A model generated the notes under the pieces. It did not search any database. It was not told where the DNA came from and saw only the letters and a program-made list of their open reading frames with translations. From Pseudomonadota bacterium (GTDB taxonomy: Bacteria > Pseudomonadota > Gammaproteobacteria > Acidithiobacillales > Acidithiobacillaceae), in contig JAKARO010000005.1 of assembly GCA_021821885.1 (NCBI GenBank), forward strand, positions 40,892-104,891: a stretch of 64,000 nucleotides of DNA, read 5' to 3'. Below, piece by piece: positions 38,950-50,463 of the stretch; position 1 is the first letter of the stretch; the number at the start of each line of letters is the position of its first letter. The position numbers were made by a program, and so were the translations under genes.

Positions 38950-39678
38950 TCAGTCTTCCACCCGGGCGCGGGCAGTGGCGAAATCTAGAGTACCTTCGTA
39001 GATGGCCCGGCCGGTAATTGCACCCAGAATCCCGTCTTCTTCATGGGCTTTGAGAGCCAGAACCTGATCCAGGTTTGCTATTCCACCGGAGGCGATTACG
39101 GGAACAGAAATGGCCCTTGCCAGCTCTACGGTGGCTTCAATATTGGGTCCACTGAGCATGCCGTCCCGGCTGATATCCGTGTAGATAATGGCCTCAATCC
39201 CATCAGCGGCAAAATGGCGGGCAAGATCGGTTGGATCATGGCGGGACAGTTTAGACCAACCTTCTGTGGCCACCTTGCCATCACGGGCGTCTATCCCAAC
39301 CATGATGTGTCCGGGAAAACTGACTGCGGCATCCGCTACAAACCCCGGGGCCTTCACGGCCTGGGTGCCAATGATGACAAACCGCACCCCTGCCTGGATA
39401 TAGGTTTCAATCTGCTCTTCACTCCGGATGCCTCCACCGACCTGGATCTCCAGGGTCGGGTATTCTGAACAGATGTTCTGGATGACCCGCGCGTTGACGG
39501 GGGTACCACGCACTGCCCCATCCAGATCCACAATATGCAGGCGCCTGGCCCCAGCTTCTACCCAACGGCGTGCCGTAGCCACAGGATCATCAGAGAAAAC
39601 TGTGTCGTCTTCCATGCGGCCCTGACGCAGACGTACACAATTTCCGCCCTTGAGATCTATGGCGGGAATCAACAGCAT
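38950..39678 (-). CDS. hisA: ProFAR isomerase
   Basis: 242 residues. TIM-barrel isomerase of histidine synthesis (5-ProFAR to PRFAR). [20 protein letters not shown] contains the catalytic Asp8; the second Asp is in [27 protein letters not shown] and [12 protein letters not shown] are phosphate loops. It is preceded by hisH (44 bases) and followed directly by hisF. Confidence 0.97.
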   Translation of the reverse strand: MLLIPAIDLKGGNCVRLRQGRMEDDTVFSDDPVATARRWVEAGARRLHIVDLDGAVRGTPVNARVIQNICSEYPTLEIQVGGGIRSEEQIETYIQAGVRFVIIGTQAVKAPGFVADAAVSFPGHIMVGIDARDGKVATEGWSKLSRHDPTDLARHFAADGIEAIIYTDISRDGMLSGPNIEATVELARAISVPVIASGGIANLDQVLALKAHEEDGILGAITGRAIYEGTLDFATARARVED

Positions 39679-39722
39679 GTTCTGTCCTCCTGATCATGCG
39701 CACTTCTGGCGCTGTCTGCCTT

Positions 39723-40388
39723 TCAACGACTGCAGCTGGGCCCACCATTTCCTGACCAGGCCAGGAAATTGCCCAGCAACCGTAATCCTGCCTCGCCACT
39801 TTTTTCCGGATGGCACTGCAGTGCAAAAATGTTTTCCGCCGCAATGGCTGCGCAGAAAGGGAAGCCGTAGTCGCTGAAGCCCGCCAGCAGATCGGGATGC
39901 CTGGGTTCGACATAGAAAGAGTGCACGAAATAGAAGTGCGCGTTCTGTGGAACCCCTGCAAACATTGGGTGGGGTATGAGCTGATGCAGTTCGTTCCAGC
40001 CCATATGGGGAATTTTTCGTCTCTGGCCCTCGGCATCTGCCAGAATTTCTGTGGGGAAAGGCAGAACCCGCCCCGGAAGAATGCCGAGGCCTGCATGCTC
40101 TCCATGTTCGCTGCTGGATTCCATCAGAAGCTGCATTCCGAGGCAAATGCCGAGGAAGGGACGGGTCTGGGCAGCGAAGCGGAGAAAGTCGGTCAATTCC
40201 CGGGCCTCAAGAGCTGCCATGCAGTCTCCAAAAGCCCCCACACCCGGGAAAATAAGACGGTCGCAACTGGCCAATATGCCCGCCTTGTCGCTGATGCAGG
40301 CATCCCCCCCCAGATGTTCCACTGCCTTGGCTACGGAATAGAGATTTCCCATGCCATAATCCACAATGCCTACTCGGGTGGTGCCCAT
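39723..40388 (-). CDS. hisH: Imidazole glycerol phosphate synthase, glutaminase subunit
   Basis: 221 residues. Class-I glutamine amidotransferase supplying ammonia to HisF. Catalytic Cys is in FLGICLGMQLLME and the His-Glu pair in LQCHPEKSGEAG; VDYGMGNLYSVAKA is the typical start. The ATG shares a base with the hisB stop. Length is slightly above average because of a short C-terminal extension. Confidence 0.96.
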   Translation of the reverse strand: MGTTRVGIVDYGMGNLYSVAKAVEHLGGDACISDKAGILASCDRLIFPGVGAFGDCMAALEARELTDFLRFAAQTRPFLGICLGMQLLMESSSEHGEHAGLGILPGRVLPFPTEILADAEGQRRKIPHMGWNELHQLIPHPMFAGVPQNAHFYFVHSFYVEPRHPDLLAGFSDYGFPFCAAIAAENIFALQCHPEKSGEAGLRLLGNFLAWSGNGGPSCSR

Positions 40389-40984
40389 CAGACAAGCGTC
40401 CCTTTTGTACTGGGAATGGCATTGCCAAGGCGTGGATCGGGGGAAACTGCCATGCGCAGTGCGCGGCCAAAGGCCTTGAAAATGGTTTCGGCAATATGAT
40501 GGGCATTGCGGCCGCGCAGGACATCTATATGGAGTGTCACCAGGCTGTGGTTGACGAAACCCTGAAAAAATTCGTGAAACAGGTCCACGTCAAAACCGCC
40601 TACGGTTGCCCTTGGGAATTCAGCAGAAAATACGAGCCCTGGGCGTCCGGAGAGATCGGTCACGACCCGGGACAGCGCTTCGTCCAGAGGAACATAGGCG
40701 TGGCCATACCGGAGAATCCCGGACTTTTCGCCTGCTGCCCGGGCGAAAGCCTGACCCAGGGTGATACCAATATCCTCAACGGTGTGGTGGGCATCAATCT
40801 CCAGGTCGCCGTTGGCCTCTACGTCCAGATCAAAGAGACCGTGACGGGCAACCTGGTGCAGCATGTGATCCAGGAATGGTAGCCCGCTCTTCAGGCTGGA
40901 ACTGCCTGTGCCATCCAGATCCAGCCGGACTTTAATGCTGGTTTCCAGCGTGTTGCGCGTAATTTCTGCCTGGCGGCCGTTCAT
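40388..40984 (-). CDS. hisB: Imidazoleglycerol-phosphate dehydratase
   Basis: 198 residues; single-function form, without the N-terminal histidinol-phosphatase domain of enteric HisB. Metal-binding [12 protein letters not shown] and [20 protein letters not shown] are present, with [13 protein letters not shown]. It overlaps hisC by four bases (ATGA). Because HisB here lacks the phosphatase, histidinol-phosphatase must come from elsewhere. Confidence 0.96.
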   Translation of the reverse strand: MNGRQAEITRNTLETSIKVRLDLDGTGSSSLKSGLPFLDHMLHQVARHGLFDLDVEANGDLEIDAHHTVEDIGITLGQAFARAAGEKSGILRYGHAYVPLDEALSRVVTDLSGRPGLVFSAEFPRATVGGFDVDLFHEFFQGFVNHSLVTLHIDVLRGRNAHHIAETIFKAFGRALRMAVSPDPRLGNAIPSTKGTLV

Positions 40985-42066
40985 AGTAGAGACTCCAGAG
41001 CTGCCAGAAATGCCCCATTTTCCTGGCGTGTTCCAACACTGACGCGCAGATGGTCGCTGAGACAGGGGTGGTCTGTAAAGAGCTTGATAAGAATTCCCCG
41101 CTCACGCAGTCCGGAATGGACAGCCGCGGCTTTGCCCGGTAGATGAAAAAGCAGAAAATTGGTGCGGCTGGGCCAGACCTTGATCCCAAGGTCCAGCATT
41201 TTTCCATATAGCCAGTCCCGCTGCTCCCGGATTTCATCTGCCTGCTGTGAGAAAATTTCTGAATGGCCGAGAAAAAAGAGTGCACTGCGCTGGGTGAGGA
41301 TATTGATATTGTAAGGCAGGCGCAGCTTGTCCAGCTGCTCTGTCCAAATCCGGGGGCCAGCAAGGTAACCCAGCCGCAGCCCTGCCAGACCCTCCTTGGA
41401 AAGTGTGCGCAGAAGCAGCAGATTGGGATGGTGTCCCAGATGGCCAGCAAAGGTTTGCCGGCTGAAGGCATGGTAGGCCTCGTCGACGACAACAAGGCCC
41501 GGAGCGGCTTCGACAATGGCTTCCAGGTCTTCTGCCGGAAATAGGCGGCCGCTGGGATTGTTCGGCCAGTCCAAAAAAACGATGGACGGATTGCATTGCT
41601 CCATGGCCTTGATGAAACTGGTACGGTCCAGCCGAAAATCGCTGTCCAGGGGAACCCCGACAAAGGGCAAACCCAGATGGCCTGCCAGAAGGCTGTACAT
41701 GGCAAAGGACGGCTCTGCCGCGAGGACGGGCCTGCCAGTCCCTGCGACGGCGGTAATGAGAATCTGGATAAGCTCGTCGGAACCGTTTCCCAGCACCAGT
41801 CCCATTGTGGGCGGGATCTCTCCGTGCAGTTTGAGCTGATCCATCAGCAGGTCCGGGTGTGCATCCGGATAGCGGTTGAGCATCGCTCCGGAAAGGCTGT
41901 CCAGCCATTTCCATCGCAGTGCTTCCGGAAGGTCATGCGGGTTTTCCATGGCATCCAGCTTGATGAGTCCCTCGCTCTGCGGAACAGGGTACGCTGTCCC
42001 CTGGAGCAGTTCAGGGCGGAGGAGACAGCCCTGCAATTTGCGGATGATGGAATCCATATCTTTCAT
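40981..42066 (-). CDS. hisC: Histidinol-phosphate aminotransferase
   Basis: 361 residues from ATG 42066 ([16 protein letters not shown]). Fold-type I PLP enzyme; the PLP lysine is in [18 protein letters not shown], and [11 protein letters not shown] and [10 protein letters not shown] are cofactor contacts. The frame is open further upstream but would overlap hisD. It converts imidazole-acetol phosphate to histidinol phosphate. Eight bases after hisD, overlapping hisB. Confidence 0.95.
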   Translation of the reverse strand: MKDMDSIIRKLQGCLLRPELLQGTAYPVPQSEGLIKLDAMENPHDLPEALRWKWLDSLSGAMLNRYPDAHPDLLMDQLKLHGEIPPTMGLVLGNGSDELIQILITAVAGTGRPVLAAEPSFAMYSLLAGHLGLPFVGVPLDSDFRLDRTSFIKAMEQCNPSIVFLDWPNNPSGRLFPAEDLEAIVEAAPGLVVVDEAYHAFSRQTFAGHLGHHPNLLLLRTLSKEGLAGLRLGYLAGPRIWTEQLDKLRLPYNINILTQRSALFFLGHSEIFSQQADEIREQRDWLYGKMLDLGIKVWPSRTNFLLFHLPGKAAAVHSGLRERGILIKLFTDHPCLSDHLRVSVGTRQENGAFLAALESLL

Positions 42067-42073
42067 GGTTTCG

Positions 42074-43359
42074 TTACGGGATGCGGGCAGCTGCCGAGCA
42101 GGCATGGGCAGTGAGGCCCTCACCCTTGGCCAGGGTTTCCGCAATGCGGCCAAGAGCGCCAGCCCCTGCCGGGCTTGCCCATATCAGGCTGCTGCGCTTG
42201 ATAAAATCGTATACGCCGAGTGGTGAGGAGAACCGGGCACTTCCTCCCGTGGGCAGAACATGATTGGGACCGGCCACATAATCTCCAAGGGCTTCGCAGC
42301 TGTGGATGCCCATAAAAATGGCGCCAGCATTGTGGATGGCGGGGAGATAGGCATCTGGATCGGTCACAGCCAGTTCCAGATGTTCCGGGGCGATCTGGTC
42401 TGCGACCTGGCAGGCCTCAGCAGAATTCTGTACCAGGATCATGACACCCCGGTTTAACCAGCTTTCCCGCGCGATAGGTGCGCGGTCAAGGGTACCCAAA
42501 GCCTGTTCAACCGCGGATTCTACCGCATCGAGGTGGGCGGCGTCCCAGGAGATAAAAATGCTCTGGGCAAGTTCATCGTGTTCCGCCTGGGAGAGCAGGT
42601 CCCACGCCAGCCACTCTGCAGGCGCAGTTCCATCGCTGATTACCAGGATTTCACTGGGACCGGCGATCATATCGATTCCTACCCGGCCAAAAACCATCCG
42701 TTTGGCAGTGGCGACGTAAATATTGCCAGGCCCGACAATTTTGTCTACCGCTGGTATGGTTTGCGTACCATATGCCATTGCTGCAATCGCCTGCGCACCC
42801 CCAATCCGGAATACCCGGTCTACACCGGCTACGGAGGCGGCAGCAAGCACCCACGGATTGACCTCCCCGCGGGGGGTAGGGACCGTCATGATGATTTCTC
42901 CGACGCCGGCTACCCGGGCAGGGATGGCGTTCATCAGCACGGAGCTGGGATAGGCTGCTTTTCCTCCAGGAACATAGAGCCCGGCCCGATGGAGAGGTAA
43001 CACCCGCTGGCCGAGAACGGTTCCATCGGTTTCCTGGAACTGCCACGATTCCTGTTTCTGGTGAACATGGTATGCACGGATCCGTTCCGCGGCCTCGTAC
43101 AGGGCCATTCTTCCGGCTTCCGGCAGGGCATCAAGGGCAGCGTCACACTGGTTTCTGGAGATTTCCAGGCCGTTTCCCGGGCCCACATCCAGGTGGTCGA
43201 ACCGGAGAGTATATTCGCGAAGTGCCATATCCCCCTGCTGGCGCACGGCTTCAATAATTTCGCGGACCCTCTGTTCCACTCCCGCATCGCTACTGGCATC
43301 CCAGCCATGAAGTGCACTGAGTGCCCCAGCAAAGCCGGCTTCGCGGCTGTCAAGACGTT

Positions 43360-43363
<4 letters not shown>
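42074..43363 (-). CDS. hisD: Histidinol dehydrogenase
   Basis: 429 residues. Two-step NAD-dependent zinc enzyme making histidine. [35 protein letters not shown] and [10 protein letters not shown] (catalytic Glu-His) are diagnostic; [20 protein letters not shown] supplies zinc ligands. Its ATG overlaps the hisG stop (ATGA). Length is standard. Confidence 0.97.
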
Positions 43364-45284
<1,921 letters not shown>

Positions 45285-45614
45285 TCAGCCCTGTGGAGTC
45301 TTTGCCCTGCTTACCAGCTTCTGCAGTTCACCCTGCTGGAAGAGGTCAGCCATTATGTCGGATCCGCCGACAAACTCCCCGCCGATGTAAAGCTGGGGGA
45401 TGGTTGGCCAGTTGGCAAATTTTTTGATGCCATCCCGTATCTGGGGATCGGCAAGTACATCTACGGTAAAAAGATCCTCTGCTCCCGCCTGCTGTAACAG
45501 CTGGACGGCACGGGCAGAAAAACCGCACTGGGGGGCACGGGGATTTCCTTTCATGTAAAGGACGATGGCGTGTTTCTGGACTTGATCACGAATGATATCT
45601 TGTATGTCGGCCAT
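45285..45614 (-). CDS. grxD: Monothiol glutaredoxin (Grx4 type)
   Basis: 109 residues. CGFS-type glutaredoxin that carries a [2Fe-2S] cluster and delivers it, often with a BolA partner. C30 is in APQCGFSARAVQLL, and WPTIPQLYIGGEFVGGSD is the glutathione-binding part. The bolA gene lies 61 bases upstream on the same strand, matching the known physical partnership. The variant KGNPRAPQCGFS differs a little from the usual KGTPxxPQCGFS. Confidence 0.94.
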   Translation of the reverse strand: MADIQDIIRDQVQKHAIVLYMKGNPRAPQCGFSARAVQLLQQAGAEDLFTVDVLADPQIRDGIKKFANWPTIPQLYIGGEFVGGSDIMADLFQQGELQKLVSRAKTPQG

Positions 45615-45675
45615 GATTCACCTCAGCTTGGCATTATTGGAAAGAGGGTATCCCACCTTGGGAGTGGCGGGATTT

Positions 45676-45930
45676 TCAGGATCGCCCATGGGCTTCTTCC
45701 GGGGTCAGCGTCCGGGACAGCTGAAGTGCATGGATTTCCTGCCCCATGAGATCTCCAAGGCAGGCGTATACCAACTGGTGACGCCGGACCAGGGCGCAGT
45801 CTCTGAACTGGGGAGCGATGACCACAGCTTCAAAGTGGGCCCCATCTTCGCCAAAAACCTGGACTTCGGAGCCGGGAAGGCCAGCCTCAATCAGCTCACG
45901 GATCATCTGGGAATTCATCATATCTGTCAT
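45676..45930 (-). CDS. BolA/IbaG-family protein
   Basis: 84 residues. EVQVFGEDGAHFEAVVIAPQ and the conserved RRHQLVYACLGDLM with the invariant His place it in the BolA family, closest in size and context to IbaG, which lies before murA in many proteobacteria. It probably binds an Fe-S cluster together with the neighbouring monothiol glutaredoxin. Start ATG 45930; later in-frame ATGs are possible. Confidence 0.9.
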   Translation of the reverse strand: MTDMMNSQMIRELIEAGLPGSEVQVFGEDGAHFEAVVIAPQFRDCALVRRHQLVYACLGDLMGQEIHALQLSRTLTPEEAHGRS

Positions 45931-45967
45931 TGTACCTCAAAAAAAAACCGCTGTGATCTTTCCGCCC

Positions 45968-46822
45968 TCAGGGGCGAAGTTTGTATCCCCGTCCCAGAAG
46001 CCACCACGCCAGTCCCCCGGAGAAAAGGAAAAAAGCGGATGCGACCGTGAGGCTTCCCCATACTGGAATGGTGGCCGCGGAAAAAAAACCATAACGGAAC
46101 CCGTCGATTACATAAAGAAAAGGGTTGATCATGGACAGGTGGCGCCAGAAAGCCGGAAGGGACTGGACAGAATAGAAAACGCCCGCCAAGAATGTCAGAG
46201 GCATGATGAGAAAATTTTGGAATCCGGCAATCTGGTCAAATTTTTCAGCCCAGAGGCCTGCCACGATGCCGAGCGCCCCCATCCCTCCCGCCCCCAGAAC
46301 GGTAAACGCCAGAATCCATATGGGGTGCGCCAGCGGAATATGGAGGTAGAGAAGGGCGAGGGCCAGAATGGCGGTTCCAACCGCGGCACCCCGCACAATC
46401 GAAGCGGCAGTCATGGCCAAAAAAATTTCTGTGGGCTGTAGCGGGCTCAGCAGAACAAAAATGATATTGCCGGTCACCTTGGACTGGATCAGGCTGGACG
46501 AGCTGTTGGCGAAGGCGTTCTGCAGTACCGACATCATCATCAGGCCGGGCACGATGAACGTGGTATAACTGATTCCAGGGTGGACAGGCACCTTGCCGCC
46601 CAATGCATGGCCAAAAACCAGGAGATAAAGCATTGTAGTAACCAGTGGAGCGGCAATGGTCTGCAGCCAGACGCGGGCGAACCTCAGGACCTCCTTGTGA
46701 AAAAGGGTAAGGGTCGGCGTCAGCAGGGAACTGCCCGCGGGATCAATGCGGACGGTTATCTGCCCGGGAGAGTCCGGTGATCCGGGAAAATCCGGATTTT
46801 CGTGAAAATTTTCCCTAGGCAT
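45968..46822 (-). CDS. ABC-2 type transporter permease (YadH-like)
   Basis: 284 residues with six membrane segments, for example TIAAPLVTTMLYLLVFGHAL and FLIMPLTFLAGVFYSVQSLP. Belongs to the ABC-2 (drug/polysaccharide export) permease family. The ATP-binding subunit, usually encoded just upstream, is missing: the upstream gene is surA, which overlaps by 8 bases. The partner must be encoded elsewhere. Substrate unknown. Confidence 0.85.
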   Translation of the reverse strand: MPRENFHENPDFPGSPDSPGQITVRIDPAGSSLLTPTLTLFHKEVLRFARVWLQTIAAPLVTTMLYLLVFGHALGGKVPVHPGISYTTFIVPGLMMMSVLQNAFANSSSSLIQSKVTGNIIFVLLSPLQPTEIFLAMTAASIVRGAAVGTAILALALLYLHIPLAHPIWILAFTVLGAGGMGALGIVAGLWAEKFDQIAGFQNFLIMPLTFLAGVFYSVQSLPAFWRHLSMINPFLYVIDGFRYGFFSAATIPVWGSLTVASAFFLFSGGLAWWLLGRGYKLRP

Positions 46823-48230
46823 TCCGGGTGCGCAGCGCCGGGTCGAGAATTTCTACATAGGCGCTGTCCCGTATGCGGCGCTGCCATTCCTGCATGCGCT
46901 GGTGCGCGATGCGGTTGAAAAGCTGTATCTTGGCAACAGCAAGGATCTGGGCATCGTTCACGGGCACCTGGCGCTGCTCCTGGGACTGGAGGATATAAAT
47001 GGCGTTGCCGACCCGGACGGGACTGCTGATGGCCCCTGCATGGAGACCGAGAAGGGTACGTTCCAGGACATCTGGCAGACGGCCAGGTTGTACCCAGCCC
47101 AGCTCACCGCCTTTTTCCGCCGTGTTGGGATCCTGGCTGTAGCTGTGTGCCAGTGCTGGAAATGAGGCTCCATTCCCCAGGGAAGACTCAATTTCTGAGG
47201 CCTTGGTTTCGGCTTCCTGCAGCTGGAGACCGTTTGCGGCATGCAGGAGAATCATTGCGGCCTTTACCTCAGTAACCATGGGCTGTTGATGCCGGACACC
47301 CAGAATCTTGAAAATATGAAAACCGGTAGCGGTAGAAATAATAGGGCTGATCTGGCCGGGCCTGAGGGTGAGCAGTGTCTGGCTTATGGTCTGGGGGAGC
47401 TGTGCTGCCTTGACCCAGCCCAGACGGCCTCCCTGCAGGGCATCCTGACTGCCTCCCACCTCGGTAGCCAGCCGGCTGAAACTCGCGCCAGCCACAAGGC
47501 GGTTGCGGATTTGGTCTACAGCCGCGCGGGCGCGGCCCAATGCATCGGGAGTGGGGTTGGGTGGCAGGGGAACAAAAATCTGCTGCAGATTGAAACTTAC
47601 CCCACCTATGGCCTTGAGCTGGTGCGCAAAGGTCCTGATTTCGCCAGGGTCGAGATGGATCCGGCTGTCGACTTCCTGCTGCATGAGGCGGTCTACCAGG
47701 ATGTGGTTCCTCAGATCTTGCCTGAAATGTTTCCAGGACTGGCCCTGGTTGACCAGAGCCTCCCGCAGCTGGTCTGGGGTAAGATTATTGGCGTGTGCAA
47801 TATTGGCTACTGCCTGGTCCAGAGAAGCGGAGCTGGCCTTGATACCCGCACGATGGGCCAGCTGGATTTCAATGTCCTGAAGAATGATCTGCTGCAGGAC
47901 CTGCCTGCGAAGCGCGCTTTCAGGCGGCAGCTGGCCAGGCTCCTGCTGCTGGAGTCTGGCCCTGATGGCGGCAACCTGCTGGTCCAGCTGGACGGAAGTA
48001 ATAATGCTATCATTGACCACCGCTACGACCTGGTCGAGATATTCGAGATTTCCTGGCAGCGGCGCCGAAACCGGGGCCTGTGAGGACTGCTCGGAAAATA
48101 CAGTGGCCGTCTTTCCCGTGTTCTGGGGGGGGAGCAGGGAACCGCGCTCAACAAAGGGAGTTCCGCCACAGGCGGAGAGTGCCCAGGTCACCAGACCCAG
48201 GAAAAGGATTGAACGGCGAGGATAAGACAT
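46815..48230 (-). CDS. surA: Periplasmic chaperone/peptidyl-prolyl isomerase SurA, with a lipobox
   Basis: 471 residues. The N-terminal SurA domain begins at LDQVVAVVNDSIITSVQLDQ; two parvulin domains follow (SFNLQQIFVPLPPNPT with GGRLGWVKAAQLP, and AAMILLHA with GGELGWVQPGRLPDV). SurA guides beta-barrel proteins such as LptD to the outer membrane. Unusually, the signal peptide ends LVTWALSACGG with a lipobox cysteine C21, and a 40-residue linker follows, so the protein may be lipid-anchored. Next to lptD, sharing one base at the stop/start junction. Confidence 0.92.
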   Translation of the reverse strand: MSYPRRSILFLGLVTWALSACGGTPFVERGSLLPPQNTGKTATVFSEQSSQAPVSAPLPGNLEYLDQVVAVVNDSIITSVQLDQQVAAIRARLQQQEPGQLPPESALRRQVLQQIILQDIEIQLAHRAGIKASSASLDQAVANIAHANNLTPDQLREALVNQGQSWKHFRQDLRNHILVDRLMQQEVDSRIHLDPGEIRTFAHQLKAIGGVSFNLQQIFVPLPPNPTPDALGRARAAVDQIRNRLVAGASFSRLATEVGGSQDALQGGRLGWVKAAQLPQTISQTLLTLRPGQISPIISTATGFHIFKILGVRHQQPMVTEVKAAMILLHAANGLQLQEAETKASEIESSLGNGASFPALAHSYSQDPNTAEKGGELGWVQPGRLPDVLERTLLGLHAGAISSPVRVGNAIYILQSQEQRQVPVNDAQILAVAKIQLFNRIAHQRMQEWQRRIRDSAYVEILDPALRTRNA

Positions 48231-50434
48231 TAAAACTCCATGCTGGCGCCGGGCACATACTGGTTGAGGATGCTATTGGAGCTGTTTCCCACGCTGGTCA
48301 GGCCGCGCAACAGAATTTCCAGATATACTGCATTGTTGGACTGGCCGCCAAGCAGGATCTGGTGGTACATGATGAGCTGCGCGGACCAGCAGCCCCCATC
48401 ATAGCCTATCCCCGCCAGCTGCTCCAGAGGCTTGTCATCTGTCACGTCGTACTGGTAGCTTCCAAGCAGGCGCCAGTTGCGGAATATGGGGAATCCTGCG
48501 GAGATTCCTGCCTGGTTTACAAATCCGCGGGTATACCGGTAATCCAGATTGAGAACGCTTCCTTTGGCAGGGAACCACTGGGCCCGAAAATCCAGACGTT
48601 CAAACCGCTTCCAGTTTGCGGAGGTTTCCGAGCCGGCAGCAAGCTGGAAATTGGCCGCGGGAGCGTACGTTGCCTGCCAGAAATAGCTTGATCGGGAAGC
48701 CTGGGGTATGACATTCCCGGCGAGGCTGATCTGGTAACGGTTGAAATGCTGGATCTGGCCCATCGCTGCTTCCCAGATCTCCCGGCCCTTGCTGCCATAA
48801 CCTGCTCCCTTGAGACCGTACGCCAGTTGGTTGGCCGAATTGATGCGGTCTGCGCCATCATACAGGCTGTTATCGGAGAAGATGGACAGAAAATTCTGGA
48901 ATGGCTGGCTGCTGTCAAAAAGAGGAATGCTGCTTTGGGACTGTAGCGGAATGTAAAGATATTTAAAGATTGGCTGGATCAGGATGCTCCCGCCGCGGGT
49001 GCCATACCGGATGAAATTCAGTGCGCCCCGGATACTCATGGCAGGCAGGGTCCGGTTAATGGCACGGCTATAGCTCCTGCCGTTGCGCTGGATCTGGTAG
49101 TGGCTGTAATAAATTCGTGCCTGCGGTTCCAGAAAGCCCCAGGCACGGCTGAATTTCCAGCCCAAAGTCGGAGTAATATCCAGCCGCTGGCCCATGGGAC
49201 CAGACGATGCGTAAAAATAATTGAAGCCACTTCGCCAGTCCAGATAACCACGGGAGCCCAGCCGCCAGTAGCCATTCGCATAGAGATAGGGCAGCTGGGA
49301 ATAGGGGGCGGCATTTCCGGGAAGAAGCTCCTGGTATCCCTGCAGGACGGCGCCAGCCTGTATATGCCGGCTTCCATAATACAGGCCGGCGGTGGATGTC
49401 AGATAGGGAACGTTCCCGATTCCGCCAACGTATCCTCCGCTGAAGCCGGCAACGCCAGCGAAATCGGACAGAAAATTGTTGTAGCTGACCCGGTTGTAAT
49501 TGATGTCGAGTGCTATCCCGTCCCCCAGATTCTGCTGGTGCTGCCAGGAAACCGCCCAGACGGTGCTCCGCGTCAGGCGGTCGGCGGGCAGCAGGTCCAG
49601 AAAAAACCTTCCGGAATACTGTGGTTCCAGATACCGGAACTCGTTCTGCACCATGACCCCCCGTTTTGTGTATCCGGATATGGTCACGGTATCGTCCAGG
49701 TTGGAAGCGATATCAAAATAGTACGGAATGCCAAGATTGAACCCGTTTATGGTGGAGCTACCAACGACAGGTGGCAGAAAACCGGAATGGCGTTTCAGCG
49801 GGAAACTCAGATAGGGCAGCCAGAAGACCGGGAGACCAAAAACATTCAGGGTGGTGTCACGCGTTGTGACGTATTGTGTTTTCTGGTTCAGGTACAGCTG
49901 TTCTGTCCGGAGCTGCCATGCAGGGACCTGCCCGTGGCAGGTGGTGTAACAGGCCTCATCCAGGCGGTAGTGCCCGCGTGATGATTCCCTGCCGATCAGG
50001 GCGTGGCCAAATCCGCCCTGGCCGGGAAAGAGGTACCGGGGATGGAAGACAACCGCCTGGCTGACCCGTATTTTCAGTCTTGCCTCGGGTGCCACGGTGA
50101 CCAGTGCCCGGCTGACAAGCCGTACATGCCCCAAGGCGACGATTTCATCCTTTTTCTGGTCGTAATGAACCTGGTCAGCATACAGGCGCCGGTTTCCATA
50201 GAGTACCTCCACGTTGCCCGAAGCTGTCCATTTGTCGCTGCCTACCCCATGAATCTGGTCCGCGTACAGGGTGACAGGATTCTGTTTTCCCTGCTGGCCA
50301 GCAGCCCAGGCAGGGTCGTGGGCCGCCACCATTGCCGTTGCCATGAACCACCACAGGCCGGACAACGGAAAAGCAAACTGCAGTGGGCGGGAGCGCCGGA
50401 AGGTGGTGCCAGGATCGTTTCTGGGGCTATGCAT
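48230..50434 (-). CDS. lptD: LPS-assembly outer-membrane protein LptD
   Basis: 734 residues from ATG 50434, with a signal peptide ending in HDPAWAAGQQ. The periplasmic LptA-like domain (VTLYADQIHGVGSDKWTASG, IVALGHVRLVSRAL) is followed by the large C-terminal barrel, with VFGLPVFWLPYLSFPLKR as the family signature. Cysteines in ACYTTCHG and GGCWSAQL could form the interdomain disulfides. It inserts LPS into the outer leaflet with LptE. The frame is open 276 bases further, overlapping amgK, but the ATG before the signal peptide is clear. Confidence 0.95.
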   Translation of the reverse strand: MHSPRNDPGTTFRRSRPLQFAFPLSGLWWFMATAMVAAHDPAWAAGQQGKQNPVTLYADQIHGVGSDKWTASGNVEVLYGNRRLYADQVHYDQKKDEIVALGHVRLVSRALVTVAPEARLKIRVSQAVVFHPRYLFPGQGGFGHALIGRESSRGHYRLDEACYTTCHGQVPAWQLRTEQLYLNQKTQYVTTRDTTLNVFGLPVFWLPYLSFPLKRHSGFLPPVVGSSTINGFNLGIPYYFDIASNLDDTVTISGYTKRGVMVQNEFRYLEPQYSGRFFLDLLPADRLTRSTVWAVSWQHQQNLGDGIALDINYNRVSYNNFLSDFAGVAGFSGGYVGGIGNVPYLTSTAGLYYGSRHIQAGAVLQGYQELLPGNAAPYSQLPYLYANGYWRLGSRGYLDWRSGFNYFYASSGPMGQRLDITPTLGWKFSRAWGFLEPQARIYYSHYQIQRNGRSYSRAINRTLPAMSIRGALNFIRYGTRGGSILIQPIFKYLYIPLQSQSSIPLFDSSQPFQNFLSIFSDNSLYDGADRINSANQLAYGLKGAGYGSKGREIWEAAMGQIQHFNRYQISLAGNVIPQASRSSYFWQATYAPAANFQLAAGSETSANWKRFERLDFRAQWFPAKGSVLNLDYRYTRGFVNQAGISAGFPIFRNWRLLGSYQYDVTDDKPLEQLAGIGYDGGCWSAQLIMYHQILLGGQSNNAVYLEILLRGLTSVGNSSNSILNQYVPGASMEF

Positions 50435-50463
50435 AGGGGCGTAAAATCGCACAGAATGCTTCC

